A stretch of 64,000 nucleotides of DNA from a virus: the IMG/VR virus record IMGVR_UViG_3300036886_000243, positions 27,509 to 91,508 of that record; one strand, 5' to 3'. Shown here piece after piece: positions 8,434-16,968 of this stretch (positions within the stretch are counted from its first letter, which is position 1; the number at the start of each line of letters is the position of its first letter). The position numbers and the translations under genes are program-made. Below the pieces are notes generated by a model. That model saw only the letters and a list, made by a program, of their open reading frames with translations. It did no database searches and was not told where the DNA came from.

Positions 8434-9668
8434 TGGCAACATTTACACCCCAAGAAGCTTTTGAAATAGCTTACAATAATAGCGTATCACACTTAATATC
8501 TACTAACGTTCAAGATGCTGTTGACGAACTTAAATCAGACATAAACGGTATAACTCCAGCTGATGCATCTCATGTTCCATATAGTAATGCCGTCTCTCAT
8601 TTACCAGTCACTAACGTTCAGCAAGCAATAGACACACTCCATAGTAATGATGCATTTCAAACAGCGTTACTAGCTAACACTAATGGTGTATTATATGTAA
8701 ATCCAGCAAGAACTGACCCATATCAACCAACTGGTAATATCAACATGCCTTTCAAAAGCATATCTGCTGCTATCAATGCATCATCGTCTGGCTATCTTTT
8801 ATTTTTAGCACCCTTCACTTATTACGAAAATGTATTTTTGCCAGATGGAGTAAGTATAACTGGAACAGAGACTACATTTACAGTAATAACTGGTGATGTT
8901 AGAACTGGTAACTATGTAAGCGCTGTGTCTAATTTAACCGTAAACGGTAGTCTAACTACATTTGGCGATAGCGATCTTGATTCGGTGACAGTAAATGGAA
9001 ATGTTATAGTCAATGGGCGACTGGATACAGAAGAATTAGTAGTAACAGCAGCTATTGGCGCCCCTCTAACTATAAACGCCTCAGCGGGTACTGAAGAAGT
9101 TAATTTACATTTTGCCGTTTTCAATACGGGCGATGCTTCTTCATGTATAATTCAACACGGCGGTTTATTAAGAACTTCATTTGCTTTCTTTAAAAATAAT
9201 AGTCTTACTGCCCCATGTCTCTTGTCCGATAATGGATCTTTTAGAATAATAAGTTCTAATTTCCTCAACGTTGGTGGTGGACTTTCCATAAGTGGCAATA
9301 ATGGATCTACGATAAGTAGCCCTAACGTTTTAGCAGATCAAGTTATACAGGGTAATGCAGTTTTAGGAGATGCTTTTACTTATTTGGAAGCTATACACTT
9401 TGTAGGAGCTTCAACTATAACTGGCTCTCAGATAGTAACAAGACCAGCTACTTTGATAAGTTATAACGTTGCTAACACTGGTATTCCTTTAGTGTATCCT
9501 AATCAAACAGTTCAAGCAGCTATTGATTATACTTATTCTAGTTCGAAGAGCGGCATTACAGATCCAACATACACGCCTGTTAGAGCTCCAGAATACTTCT
9601 TTAATACTGTCAATCATAAGCTTTGGATTTGGGATGGTACAGGTTGGCATTACACAACATTGACATAA
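8433..9668 (+). CDS. Fibre shaft and tip, separate gene, 411 aa
   Basis: A paralogue of residues 118-526 of the gene at 6492: PQEAFEIAYNNS, NVQDAVDELKSD, the beta-helix segment with VNGNVIVNG, and the cap KLWIWDGTGWHYTTLT. The start overlaps the previous stop by one base (TAATG), so the two halves are coupled. Likely the host-contacting part of a second fibre variant. Confidence 0.75.
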   Translation: MATFTPQEAFEIAYNNSVSHLISTNVQDAVDELKSDINGITPADASHVPYSNAVSHLPVTNVQQAIDTLHSNDAFQTALLANTNGVLYVNPARTDPYQPTGNINMPFKSISAAINASSSGYLLFLAPFTYYENVFLPDGVSITGTETTFTVITGDVRTGNYVSAVSNLTVNGSLTTFGDSDLDSVTVNGNVIVNGRLDTEELVVTAAIGAPLTINASAGTEEVNLHFAVFNTGDASSCIIQHGGLLRTSFAFFKNNSLTAPCLLSDNGSFRIISSNFLNVGGGLSISGNNGSTISSPNVLADQVIQGNAVLGDAFTYLEAIHFVGASTITGSQIVTRPATLISYNVANTGIPLVYPNQTVQAAIDYTYSSSKSGITDPTYTPVRAPEYFFNTVNHKLWIWDGTGWHYTTLT

Positions 9669-9676
9669 GATAACTA
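9668..9676 (+). promoter_or_regulatory. Putative late promoter motif (AAGATAACT)
   Basis: Variant TAAGATAACT, 20 bases before ATG 9697, with a clear ribosome binding site (TGGAGGA) between them. The arrangement of motif, short leader and SD supports a promoter. Confidence 0.45.
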
Positions 9677-9696
9677 TACATTTGGAGGATTTTTAA

Positions 9697-10353
9697 ATGG
9701 CAGAAACTTTAGTTTTTTCTTCTCAGGGTCTTACAGAAGCTTTGCAAGCTGCAGTAGGTACTAGGAATGCATTGACGTATACACTGACAGATATAAGCTT
9801 TATAGCTTTAGACAACTCTATTAATACGGCAGGTGGTAACTTTGTAACAGCTGGTTTTGCAGTAGGACAAATAATAAATGTCACAGGCAGTGTATCTAAC
9901 AACATAATTGGCGGTCTAGTAGAAAGTGTCACAACTCTTAAAATCATAGTAGCTATTGTTACTTTAACTGATGAAAGCGACGCAAACAGTATTTCACTTC
10001 ATACAACTACACCAGCTACGACTTGGATTGCCCATTTAGCGAGCGTAGGTCCAGTAACGCCTGGATTTACTGATACTGTGTCAAGCTATACAGAATCCAC
10101 GGAAACGGGCTATGCCCCAGTTACATTAGCATACACAAACTATGTTTGGACTGTACTTAATCCTAACGCAATTGGTACTTATGCCAACTTCTCTTATACT
10201 TTTACAGTAGCATTTGCAACAGTTACACACGTATTCATTACAGACAACACTGGATTGATCCTAATTGGCGGTTCTAAGTTAACCACACCAAACGTATCAG
10301 GAACTGCTGGTGGAACGATAAATATCGACAGTTTAGCTTTTGCAATTAGTTAA
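9697..10353 (+). CDS. Putative virion surface protein, 218 aa
   Basis: Beta-rich and nearly uncharged. Residues about 28-85 (ALTYTLTDISFIALDNSINT, then GGNFVTAGFAVGQ and SNNIIGG) form a module that recurs in the 464-residue protein at 48364. The second half ends in TLAYTNYVWTVLNPNAIGTY and GTAGGTINIDSLAFAIS, a typical small phage beta-sandwich. Probably decorates the fibre or the capsid. Confidence 0.6.
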   Translation: MAETLVFSSQGLTEALQAAVGTRNALTYTLTDISFIALDNSINTAGGNFVTAGFAVGQIINVTGSVSNNIIGGLVESVTTLKIIVAIVTLTDESDANSISLHTTTPATTWIAHLASVGPVTPGFTDTVSSYTESTETGYAPVTLAYTNYVWTVLNPNAIGTYANFSYTFTVAFATVTHVFITDNTGLILIGGSKLTTPNVSGTAGGTINIDSLAFAIS

Positions 10354-10366
10354 TAGAAGAGGCTAA

Positions 10367-12307
10367 ATGGCCCTAAATACTTTCACAGGTGTAGGTAACT
10401 GGGAGAACGCGTCTAACTGGAGCTTGGGTGTACCAGCTGCCGGGCAATCAATTAAGATAAGCGGTAGTTGTACTATAAATGAATTTGAAACACTAGGCTA
10501 TACAGACCTAACTGTAGATACAGGTGCTTTATTATTATCCTCTAACACAGGTACTACTCTTTTAGAAGTTAATGGCTCTGTAGTTTTAAATGGACAAATT
10601 GGCAAGATAAACGACCAACAACTCCAGTTAGTAATTGCAAATACTTCCAGTGCTACATTAAGTAGCACAAACAACATTCTCAATAACATTTCTCTAACAG
10701 CCGCCGGAACGACATTAAACTTGGCCAGTAATATTGTTGTTGCTAGCTTGGTGTTGATGAATGGGATTTTAGACGTTACTCCCGCTAATTATCAAATTAC
10801 TACATCATATTTTGAAATATATCCAGGTACTTCCTTTAACCCCCAAAATGGTACAATAGTATTTGTAGGCAACGCTAGTCTAATAGTTAGTACTTCTTCA
10901 AATTTATCGTTTTGGAATTTGACCGTAGCTCCGCTGAGTAATCTAACAATATATGGTGATGATACGCCGCTAATAGGCAATACGCTAAATCACGCTGAAG
11001 AAATTATTTATAAAAGTGTTTTCGCAAGTTGGGCCAATCAGATTTGGTATCAGAATTTCAATCGCGCTCATTTAACTCTTACTTCAAATTTTTTAGATAG
11101 AAGAACATATGACAATACTTTTACAACGCAATTAATTATAGATAGCTCTTTCATTAACAGCAACATACAAATAGATGGCAACAACATATTTAGCCGATCT
11201 GACCACGCTTTAACAGGCTCGTTTGCCAATACATTTACAACAGATAGTACCGACACGTTTAATAGAACAAACCTGATAATAACTGAGTCTTATTTAGATT
11301 TAGTAGACAAGAGAACATATACAAATACTTTCAATACGACTAGCCTTAATATTGCAACTTCTTACAACGAGAGCGGTACAACTGATAATACAAATAATTT
11401 CGACGCAGCTAATCTTAGTATAGCTGCATCATTTACAGACAGCAACACGACCAACAGCGTAGATGTTATCAATGGTAATAGTTTCATAGCTGTATCATTT
11501 ACAGACAGCAACACGACCAGCAGCATGGACGTTATTAACGCGTCTTTAGTGGCTAGTGCGTCTTTTGTCAATTCTTATACAGTCGTTTATACCAACATAT
11601 TTAATACAGCGCAAGGTGTATTAACTGGATCTTATTTGGATCGAAGAACATACACTAATAGTTTTGATACCGCATTACTTTCCCTAGCTGGATCTTTTGT
11701 CAATAGCAACATAACAAGGAGCAACAATAATTTCTTGGCTAGTTCAAACTTAGTAGCGATTGATTCGTTTGCTGTAGTCAACATAACAAGTTCAGCCGAC
11801 ATATTTAACAGAGCTAATTTGATTGTGACTGACTCTTTTACAAATAACAACTCTAGAACATACACTAATACTTTCAATCATACTAATTTAGTTGTAGCGT
11901 CTAACACTTTCCATATTGATGAGCCTGTGAGAAACTATACTAATACCTTCAATCCTGCCACTTTAACAATTACAGGAACTCTTTTAGACATTTATCATAG
12001 AGTTAGTGTATATGTTTTCATAAGTGGTAGTTTCACAGATAGCAACGCAACTAACAACATAGACGCATTCAATACAACTGATTTAGTAATTGGTAGTTCT
12101 TTCGTAAAAGTATATACTTCTAATCCGACGTCTTCAACTAATACTAATACCTTTAACGCAGTGGATCTAACAATGACTGGTGTATTCACAAATGGCACCA
12201 AGATAAACTGGACTGATACTTTTGACCCATCCAATACTGTAGTTAGTAGTTCGTTTGTTAACAGCTACTCAACAGATTGGTTAGACGACTTTGACAGCTT
12301 ATCATGA
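10367..12307 (+). CDS. Repeat fibre/beta-helix protein, 646 aa
   Basis: Residues 1 to about 190 look like a beta-helix (NTFTGVGNWENASNWSLGVP, then TLDVTP/LNLASN ladders); the NW..A.NWS opening is common in autotransporter-like and phage adhesins. The rest is about 15 imperfect 25-residue repeats of the form YTNTFNxxxLxIxxSFxDSNxT, closing with DWLDDFDSLS. Asn/Thr/Ser-rich and acidic. Likely a tail fibre. The stop overlaps the MazF-like gene (ATGA). Confidence 0.65.
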   Translation: MALNTFTGVGNWENASNWSLGVPAAGQSIKISGSCTINEFETLGYTDLTVDTGALLLSSNTGTTLLEVNGSVVLNGQIGKINDQQLQLVIANTSSATLSSTNNILNNISLTAAGTTLNLASNIVVASLVLMNGILDVTPANYQITTSYFEIYPGTSFNPQNGTIVFVGNASLIVSTSSNLSFWNLTVAPLSNLTIYGDDTPLIGNTLNHAEEIIYKSVFASWANQIWYQNFNRAHLTLTSNFLDRRTYDNTFTTQLIIDSSFINSNIQIDGNNIFSRSDHALTGSFANTFTTDSTDTFNRTNLIITESYLDLVDKRTYTNTFNTTSLNIATSYNESGTTDNTNNFDAANLSIAASFTDSNTTNSVDVINGNSFIAVSFTDSNTTSSMDVINASLVASASFVNSYTVVYTNIFNTAQGVLTGSYLDRRTYTNSFDTALLSLAGSFVNSNITRSNNNFLASSNLVAIDSFAVVNITSSADIFNRANLIVTDSFTNNNSRTYTNTFNHTNLVVASNTFHIDEPVRNYTNTFNPATLTITGTLLDIYHRVSVYVFISGSFTDSNATNNIDAFNTTDLVIGSSFVKVYTSNPTSSTNTNTFNAVDLTMTGVFTNGTKINWTDTFDPSNTVVSSSFVNSYSTDWLDDFDSLS

Positions 12308-12660
12308 AATTAAGTAGAGTTCTTAAAGAAGCATTAGAACAAGAAATTCGAAAAGGCCATATTGCATTAGCGCCCTTTCCATATTCAGACAGAGATGAAT
12401 CTAAAGTTCGACCCTGTTTAGTGTTAGCCAAGAAAGGTGATGATATTCTGTGTGCTTATATGAGCAGTAAGCTGGAGCGCGAAGGTGTTCTAATAAAGTC
12501 GGTAGATTTGAGCTGGAGTGAATTGAAAGATCCAACTGCATTGATTCGACCAGACAAACTTGCTACTATAGACGTAAAACGAATAGAAAAAATAGTAGGC
12601 CACCTAATAGAGCCTAAACGAAAAGAAGTGGTCAACCGCATAAACAATCTAATACAATGA
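12304..12660 (+). CDS. MazF/PemK-like endoribonuclease toxin, 118 aa
   Basis: From residue 17 the protein follows the PemK/MazF fold: RKGHIALAPFPYSDRDESK, then VRPCLVLAK, a GV(L/I)xxSxxxWSEL segment, and LATIDVKRIEKIVGHL. These correspond to the conserved G-x-I/P, KxRPxLVL and LRTxDxxRI..xxG strands of the family, which cleave mRNA. It has an extra N-terminal helix (MKLSRVLKEALEQE) not needed for the fold. No antitoxin-like gene is adjacent. It is coupled to the fibre gene upstream. Toxin activity is inferred, not shown. Confidence 0.75.
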   Translation: MKLSRVLKEALEQEIRKGHIALAPFPYSDRDESKVRPCLVLAKKGDDILCAYMSSKLEREGVLIKSVDLSWSELKDPTALIRPDKLATIDVKRIEKIVGHLIEPKRKEVVNRINNLIQ

Positions 12661-12998
12661 AAGAGCCTGAAAAAATACTTGGTGGACTTTATTTGAGTAC
12701 GTGGTTTAACACGGAAGGGCTCTTCGTCTGTGTGAAAATAAATCAATACAAAGGAATAGCTAGTGTTAGCTTTCAATACACGAAAACAAAAAAACCTGAT
12801 TCTGTGGGCGGCTTCAAGCCAATCTGGCCACAAAGTTTAACAGACCATTTTAAAGCTATGAAATGGGCTCCGTCTTACCTTCCATCCGTTGGTATAGAGT
12901 GGGTCGATGTAGAGTTGGCCACTCCATCAAGCGCTAAAGATATCATAAACAAAATTGATAAGAGAAATTTTATCATAGACCTTTTCAAATATGAATGA
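12657..12998 (+). CDS. Hypothetical small protein, 113 aa (C-terminal helix family)
   Basis: Starts in an ATGA overlap with the MazF-like gene. It has beta-rich N-terminal and middle parts (LGGLYLSTWFNTEGLFVCVK) and ends ..IIDLFKYE, resembling the C-terminal motif shared by many small proteins in this window. It has no likeness to known MazE-type antitoxins, although its position would allow it to act as a partner. Confidence 0.6.
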   Translation: MKEPEKILGGLYLSTWFNTEGLFVCVKINQYKGIASVSFQYTKTKKPDSVGGFKPIWPQSLTDHFKAMKWAPSYLPSVGIEWVDVELATPSSAKDIINKIDKRNFIIDLFKYE

Positions 12999-13050
12999 AA
13001 TAATAGGCAAGCCCACTAATCTTTAGATTGAGGATAGTTCACTACTAGCC

Positions 13051-13069
13051 TCGACAGTTCTATATACTA
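13051..13069 (+). promoter_or_regulatory. Promoter motif TCGACAG-N5-TATACT
   Basis: TCGACAG, five bases, then TATACTA. The same two elements with exactly the same spacing occur at 13580, 14307, 18630, 19085 and 20889. Here the ATG of the methyltransferase begins 6 bases after the second element, so the transcript may be leaderless. Confidence 0.6.
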
Positions 13070-13075
13070 TATTAA

Positions 13076-13573
13076 ATGGGCGATTCAAAACGCTTTGATT
13101 TATTTGCAGAGTATATTGCTCGCAACTTTCCTGTTTCAAAATATAAGCGTGTAGCTGATATTGCTGGTGGCCAAGGTTACCTACAGCAAGCTCTCCGTAA
13201 GTTAAGCTATGATGTCACTACGTTTGATAAGCGCCATAAACATGTTAAGAGCAACAAGATTCAATACAAGTTCAAGTATTTCGACTCTAGTATAAAGGAC
13301 GACTATGATCTCTTAGTGGGAATGCATCCAGACGAAGCGACTGACATTATCATAGCTGAAGCTATTAAAAGGAACATTCCCTTTGTAGTTGTCCCTTGCT
13401 GCATTAAACCAACTGTCACGACATTCAAAGGTCAACAGGACTACAAAGCATGGGTCAATCATCTCAAGTTTTTTGCTATGCGACAAGGATATCACGTAGA
13501 GGAATACCAACTGAAAATGGCCGGAAAAAATATTCTTCTAAAAGGTTCGCCTAAATCTGCTTCACGGCGCTGA
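13076..13573 (+). CDS. Class I SAM-dependent methyltransferase, 165 aa
   Basis: KRVADIAGGQGYLQQALRK is the SAM-binding motif I (residues about 24-42), with VTTFDKR as the acidic end of strand 2 and YDLLVGMHPDEAT followed by PFVVVPCC. The HPDEAT and VVPCC pair recalls the Trm44/METTL-type class of tRNA or small-molecule methyltransferases. The substrate cannot be read from sequence. A promoter motif lies directly upstream with almost no leader. Confidence 0.75.
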   Translation: MGDSKRFDLFAEYIARNFPVSKYKRVADIAGGQGYLQQALRKLSYDVTTFDKRHKHVKSNKIQYKFKYFDSSIKDDYDLLVGMHPDEATDIIIAEAIKRNIPFVVVPCCIKPTVTTFKGQQDYKAWVNHLKFFAMRQGYHVEEYQLKMAGKNILLKGSPKSASRR

Positions 13574-13579
13574 GAAGTT

Positions 13580-13598
13580 TCGAACGCGGCATATATTA
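13580..13598 (+). promoter_or_regulatory. Promoter motif TCGAACG-N5-TATATT
   Basis: Same bipartite layout as the site at 13051, with the first element diverged in its last three bases. It lies about 38 bases before ATG 13637, which has a strong AGGAGG. Confidence 0.5.
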
Positions 13599-13636
13599 AG
13601 GCAAAGAGATTCACCATCAACCAATAGGAGGTAAAG

Positions 13637-14068
13637 ATGGACGACACCAAGAAGAAGACGACTCCGGCTCCGGTTGCAGAGCAGACCGATTCAACTCCGG
13701 CTGCGGCCTCCGCCGCCCCTGTAGTCGCCGCCCCCAAGAAGGCATCCCCCGCAAAGAAGCCAGTCGGCACCAAGCCCACCCAGGGCACGAAGGGCACCAA
13801 GCCCACGAAGTCGACCGGTGACAAGCCGAAGGCCCCGAAGGCTCCCAAGGCCCCCGTGGCCCCGAAGACTCCCCGGGTGAAGAAGTCCGCCGAGGACAAG
13901 AGACTCGCTCGCCGGGCCAGGGCCAAGAACCGACGGGTCAAGGCGAAGGCTGCCAAGCTCCACATTTCCGAAGCCGAAGTCCTGAAGCGCATGGCCGAAC
14001 GGAAGACCAATGCCGCGGCACGGAAGGCCGAGAAGGCCACCAAGATGGCCGCCAAGAAATCGGCCTAG
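13637..14068 (+). CDS. Histone H1-like Lys/Ala/Pro-rich basic protein, 143 aa
   Basis: Residues about 20-75 are low-complexity PAKKP/TKGTKPTKS/APKAPKAP sequence, like eukaryotic H1 tails and bacterial Hc1-type proteins. The rest is helical and very basic (LARRARAKNRRVKAKAAK, AARKAEKATKMAAKK). It should bind nucleic acid non-specifically, for example by coating host or phage DNA. Third codon positions are far more GC-rich than in neighbours, suggesting high expression. Strong ribosome binding site (ATAGGAGGTAAAG), own promoter and a hairpin downstream. Confidence 0.65.
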   Translation: MDDTKKKTTPAPVAEQTDSTPAAASAAPVVAAPKKASPAKKPVGTKPTQGTKGTKPTKSTGDKPKAPKAPKAPVAPKTPRVKKSAEDKRLARRARAKNRRVKAKAAKLHISEAEVLKRMAERKTNAAARKAEKATKMAAKKSA

Positions 14069-14084
14069 CTCCATCATCCTGATC

Positions 14085-14118
14085 ACTGAGGCTGCCTGGG
14101 TATTTCGGCAGCCTCAGT
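14085..14118 (+). terminator. Strong 12-bp hairpin after the basic protein
   Basis: ACTGAGGCTGCC pairs with GGCAGCCTCAGT around a 10-base loop. No T-run follows, so it may act as an mRNA-stabilising or processing stem and not as a classical intrinsic terminator. Confidence 0.6.
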
Positions 14119-14136
14119 CGCGTGTAAAGGGAAATA

Positions 14137-14316
14137 ATGGCTACCAAGGAAGAAGTCTTGGCAATGCTCAAGTGGAAACCAAATCCTGAGTACGTTTGCT
14201 TAGACTGTGGTAATACTTCTGATTTTCAAGCAATTCAGGCTGACTACGATCTTCAGCTAGAATGTCTAACTTGTGGGAGTAAGAGAGTAACGGAAAAACA
14301 ACAGCTTCGACAGTGA
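14137..14316 (+). CDS. Small zinc-ribbon protein, 59 aa
   Basis: Contains CLDCGN (residues 21-24) and CLTCGS about 23 residues later, a standard two-knuckle zinc ribbon. AAGGGAAATA precedes the ATG. Its last codons overlap the TCGACAG promoter at 14307. Role unknown. Confidence 0.65.
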   Translation: MATKEEVLAMLKWKPNPEYVCLDCGNTSDFQAIQADYDLQLECLTCGSKRVTEKQQLRQ

Positions 14317-14325
14317 TATATTATA
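14307..14325 (+). promoter_or_regulatory. Promoter motif TCGACAG-N5-TATTAT
   Basis: One of the two most canonical copies (TCGACAG, TGATA, TATTATA). An AGGAGG at 14332 and ATG 14347 follow. It overlaps the end of the zinc-ribbon gene. Confidence 0.65.
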
Positions 14326-14346
14326 AAGCATCAGGAGGAACCTGCA

Positions 14347-14922
14347 ATGGCTTTCGGTAGAAGAAGTCGGATAACTGGGGATGAGGCGGTAGTCGCCCAG
14401 TCCACCAGCAGCAAGCTTGGCGAGGAAATGCAGTGGTTCTATGATCAGGTCAGGACCTTCCGAGGCAAGGTGACCGATGAAGCTATTGCAAAGGTTGAGG
14501 CGGAAATCGAGGAAAGGCACATTTGCCACCTGGTCGATATCTGTACTCTCTTCGGCTGGGCAAAGGGAACTCACACAGAGCTTCGCAATAAACTGTCTCA
14601 CCTGTCCTATGTAATACTCATGAACAATAACGGCCAGGCAGATACAGCAACTATCCTCTTCTCCGCTATGAAGAGGGGTCTCAAGGATGACTACAAAGAC
14701 CCAGTTGACTTGGTCCTATCCAAGAAAGAGAGCCGGAAGGCCAGGAAGCTCAGGAAGTCCCTCGAGAAAAACGACATTGACCTTGCCAAGAAACTCAGAC
14801 TGCCCAAGACTGACGACGCCAAGGCGGCTTCTAGGAAGAAGAGGCAGGAAATTCGGAAGGCTGCTAAGGCTGCTGGACTTTCTACAGCCGACTACAAAGC
14901 GAAGATAGAGAAGGCAAGCTAA
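14347..14922 (+). CDS. Hypothetical basic protein, 191 aa
   Basis: Helical N-terminal two thirds without a recognised fold. The last 60 residues are very basic (SRKARKLRKSLEK, ASRKKRQEIRKAAKAAG) and end LSTADYKAKIEK, a layout similar to the tail of the basic protein at 13637 (LHISEAEVLKRM). GC-rich codons and a strong AGGAGG suggest high, probably early, expression. Nucleic-acid binding is inferred from charge. Confidence 0.6.
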   Translation: MAFGRRSRITGDEAVVAQSTSSKLGEEMQWFYDQVRTFRGKVTDEAIAKVEAEIEERHICHLVDICTLFGWAKGTHTELRNKLSHLSYVILMNNNGQADTATILFSAMKRGLKDDYKDPVDLVLSKKESRKARKLRKSLEKNDIDLAKKLRLPKTDDAKAASRKKRQEIRKAAKAAGLSTADYKAKIEKAS

Positions 14923-14924
14923 AA

Positions 14925-15161
14925 ATGATCTGGTTCATTCTAACCATATTTCTCACCTGGTGGCTGATCGGATTCACCGGAATTGCTTTTTGGTGGATGG
15001 GAGAATTCGGCGACCTCGAAGGATATGTCAACATGTCAATCGCGTTCGGATTGATAACTGGCATATTCTCTTGGCTCATTGGTATTTTCATTCACGAGCC
15101 GTGGAACTGGTATCATCCGTGGAGGTATGATCACCGTAAGCCGTTCTGGATAAATGACTGA
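14925..15161 (+). CDS. Small membrane protein, 78 aa
   Basis: Two hydrophobic segments (residues 2-24, FILTIFLTWWLIGFTGIAFW; residues about 38-55, AFGLITGIFSWLIGIFI), then a Trp/His-rich polar tail (EPWNWYHPWRYDHRKPFW). It starts 2 bases after the preceding stop. Probably inner-membrane; function unknown. Confidence 0.6.
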   Translation: MIWFILTIFLTWWLIGFTGIAFWWMGEFGDLEGYVNMSIAFGLITGIFSWLIGIFIHEPWNWYHPWRYDHRKPFWIND

Positions 15162-15229
15162 ATACATTTACGGTGAAGCTCTGCCTACTTCAAGCCAAAG
15201 CTAGACTTCTACGAAAAAGGAATGAGTCA

Positions 15230-15940
15230 ATGATCGAACGAACCATTGAATATATCCAAGACGACGAGAAGGCAACACTTCATATCATCGAGCGGCTCGC
15301 CGAATACTACGACGACGACAAAAAACATCTGAAAGAAATCAGTCTCATAGTAGACAATCAATTCAGTGGCGATCATAGAGGCTATTGGCCAAACGGCTCT
15401 ATCAAGTTCCGGCATCATTACACTCACGGCGTCTTTCATGGGGCCTACTATGAATACGACGAGAACGGCAAAATCATTACACGACTTTTCTATTGTAATG
15501 GCGAACTGTCTAATTCGCCGAATGCAAACAAGCCTATCACAATCAAAACTATCAACCAGTATGGCCTTCAGGAAATGTTGGAATGGCTCAAGCACGCCAA
15601 GAAGCCATTCGACTATTTGCCTGGAGGTTTCAAGGTTCACACCAACTCCAATCGGCTAAAGCTTTTCCGCCAAACTCAAACATGCGTAGCCTGTGGAATC
15701 AGAGGTGATCACTTCCAACTCAATTGGACAAAGAACGACGTCATTCCTCACTTGAATATGTACGCTACCAAAAACGGAGCCTCTATTCTGATGACAAGAG
15801 ATCATATCGAACCGAAGTCATTAGGTGGCGGTAACGGTTTGGCTAACTCTCAAGTCATGTGCTGCCATTGTAATAGTAAGAAGGGGAACAAAAGAGATCA
15901 CGAGCTAGCTCAGGGTTTTTGGAAAGTAAAAGCAAGTTAA
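15230..15940 (+). CDS. MORN-like repeat protein fused to HNH endonuclease, 236 aa
   Basis: Residues about 50-95 have the YwqK/MORN pattern GYWPNGSIKFRHHYTHGVFH followed by GAYYEYDENGKI. The C-terminal 90 residues are an HNH nuclease: CVACG, ILMTRDHIEPKSLGGGN, then NSQVMCCHCNSKKGN, giving the His-Asn-His core plus two zinc-binding CxxC pairs. ATG 15230 with AAAAAGGA upstream is preferred over ATG 15173. HNH genes of this kind are usually mobile in T4-like phages; the MORN fusion is unusual. Confidence 0.7.
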   Translation: MIERTIEYIQDDEKATLHIIERLAEYYDDDKKHLKEISLIVDNQFSGDHRGYWPNGSIKFRHHYTHGVFHGAYYEYDENGKIITRLFYCNGELSNSPNANKPITIKTINQYGLQEMLEWLKHAKKPFDYLPGGFKVHTNSNRLKLFRQTQTCVACGIRGDHFQLNWTKNDVIPHLNMYATKNGASILMTRDHIEPKSLGGGNGLANSQVMCCHCNSKKGNKRDHELAQGFWKVKAS

Positions 15941-15978
15941 TAATAAATGAGACATAAAAAAATGTCAAGGAGAATTTC

Positions 15979-16968
15979 ATGAGTTTGGGTTTTACAATTG
16001 CAATTGTTCTTTGGTTTCTTGCCTTTGGTTTTATAGGCTATCTAATCGGTAATTCAAAAAAGCAACCGATCCTTGGTCTTGTGTTGGGTTTTCTTTTGGG
16101 GCCGATTGGGATTGCTATCATTCTGCTTCTTAAATCAAAAGCGGCGCCTACTACAAGCGGAGGCAAGGCTACGCTTGAATTTACTCATAACGTTTCACCA
16201 ACAAGTATCAAGACAGCAGCAAGAACGCTAGCAGCACCAGCGAAAGTAGCTGCCGAATCTGTTGCTGTAATAGATCCGAATAGCGGAATGAATATTGTCA
16301 ATAATGATTTTCAAGCTGCGTATGATGCTCTGGATCAATATATGACAACAAATCAAACGGCCACTGTCGAATATCTTACGCCCTCAGAGTTTACAATCAA
16401 GACCTATGGAATAGACTTCTATGGCTCAGCTGGTAATAGCATTTTATTTGGAAATACTGATCAATCAATTGATTTTATTGATGCCCCAACATCTATTACA
16501 TCAGATATAAAATCCGACACTTATATTTGCTTTGAATTTGATTTAACCCAAGGAGGAGAAATTAAATTTGGTGGAAGTAACATTGTCACTACTTTTAAAG
16601 ACCTCCTTTCAAATTTCATAAATAGCGATTTGTTTGCTGTTATTGGTTACACTTCATGGCCGACAGATGATCCATATCTTGTACCAGATAATATCACAAC
16701 TTTCGCTTGGGCAAGCGATACGACACCACTTAGCTATCATAGACCAAGCGATCCGAATGGACATCTACCATTACTTCTTGGTAACAACAATAGTTTCCCA
16801 CTTCCAATTGATGCTGTAGCAAACAACTATACACTGACACTTAATTGGGATCTCGCCAATATCATTGCGCACTATAACATTAACGCAAAGGATTATTATA
16901 TTTTGAACAAAGATTTCATGGATAGGATGACTGTCACAGTTTTAGCAACTGCGATAGCGGCACAATGA
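15979..16968 (+). CDS. Membrane-anchored protein, 329 aa
   Basis: Two adjacent transmembrane segments at residues 4-26 and 30-52, separated by the short turn NSKKQP. A long, soluble, weakly acidic domain follows from residue 60, with LDQYMTTNQTATVEYLTPSEF and a SWPTDDPYLVPDN stretch. It may be placed in the host membrane to present the C-terminal domain. The RBS AAGGAGAA is good. No family recognised. Confidence 0.55.
   Translation: MSLGFTIAIVLWFLAFGFIGYLIGNSKKQPILGLVLGFLLGPIGIAIILLLKSKAAPTTSGGKATLEFTHNVSPTSIKTAARTLAAPAKVAAESVAVIDPNSGMNIVNNDFQAAYDALDQYMTTNQTATVEYLTPSEFTIKTYGIDFYGSAGNSILFGNTDQSIDFIDAPTSITSDIKSDTYICFEFDLTQGGEIKFGGSNIVTTFKDLLSNFINSDLFAVIGYTSWPTDDPYLVPDNITTFAWASDTTPLSYHRPSDPNGHLPLLLGNNNSFPLPIDAVANNYTLTLNWDLANIIAHYNINAKDYYILNKDFMDRMTVTVLATAIAAQ

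Noticed and set aside
12657-12998. Antitoxin for the MazF-like protein
   Set aside because: No similarity to MazE, PemI or other AbrB/RHH antitoxins; the C-terminal pattern fits the scattered small-protein family instead. Kept only as a possibility.
14085-14118. Classical intrinsic terminator after the basic protein
   Set aside because: The stem is strong but no T-run follows; kept only as a hairpin of uncertain role.
15933-15949. CAAGTTAATAATAAATG, repeated at 3479, as a promoter at this site
   Set aside because: The copy overlaps a stop codon and the ATG here leads nowhere, so this occurrence is probably chance in AT-rich sequence.
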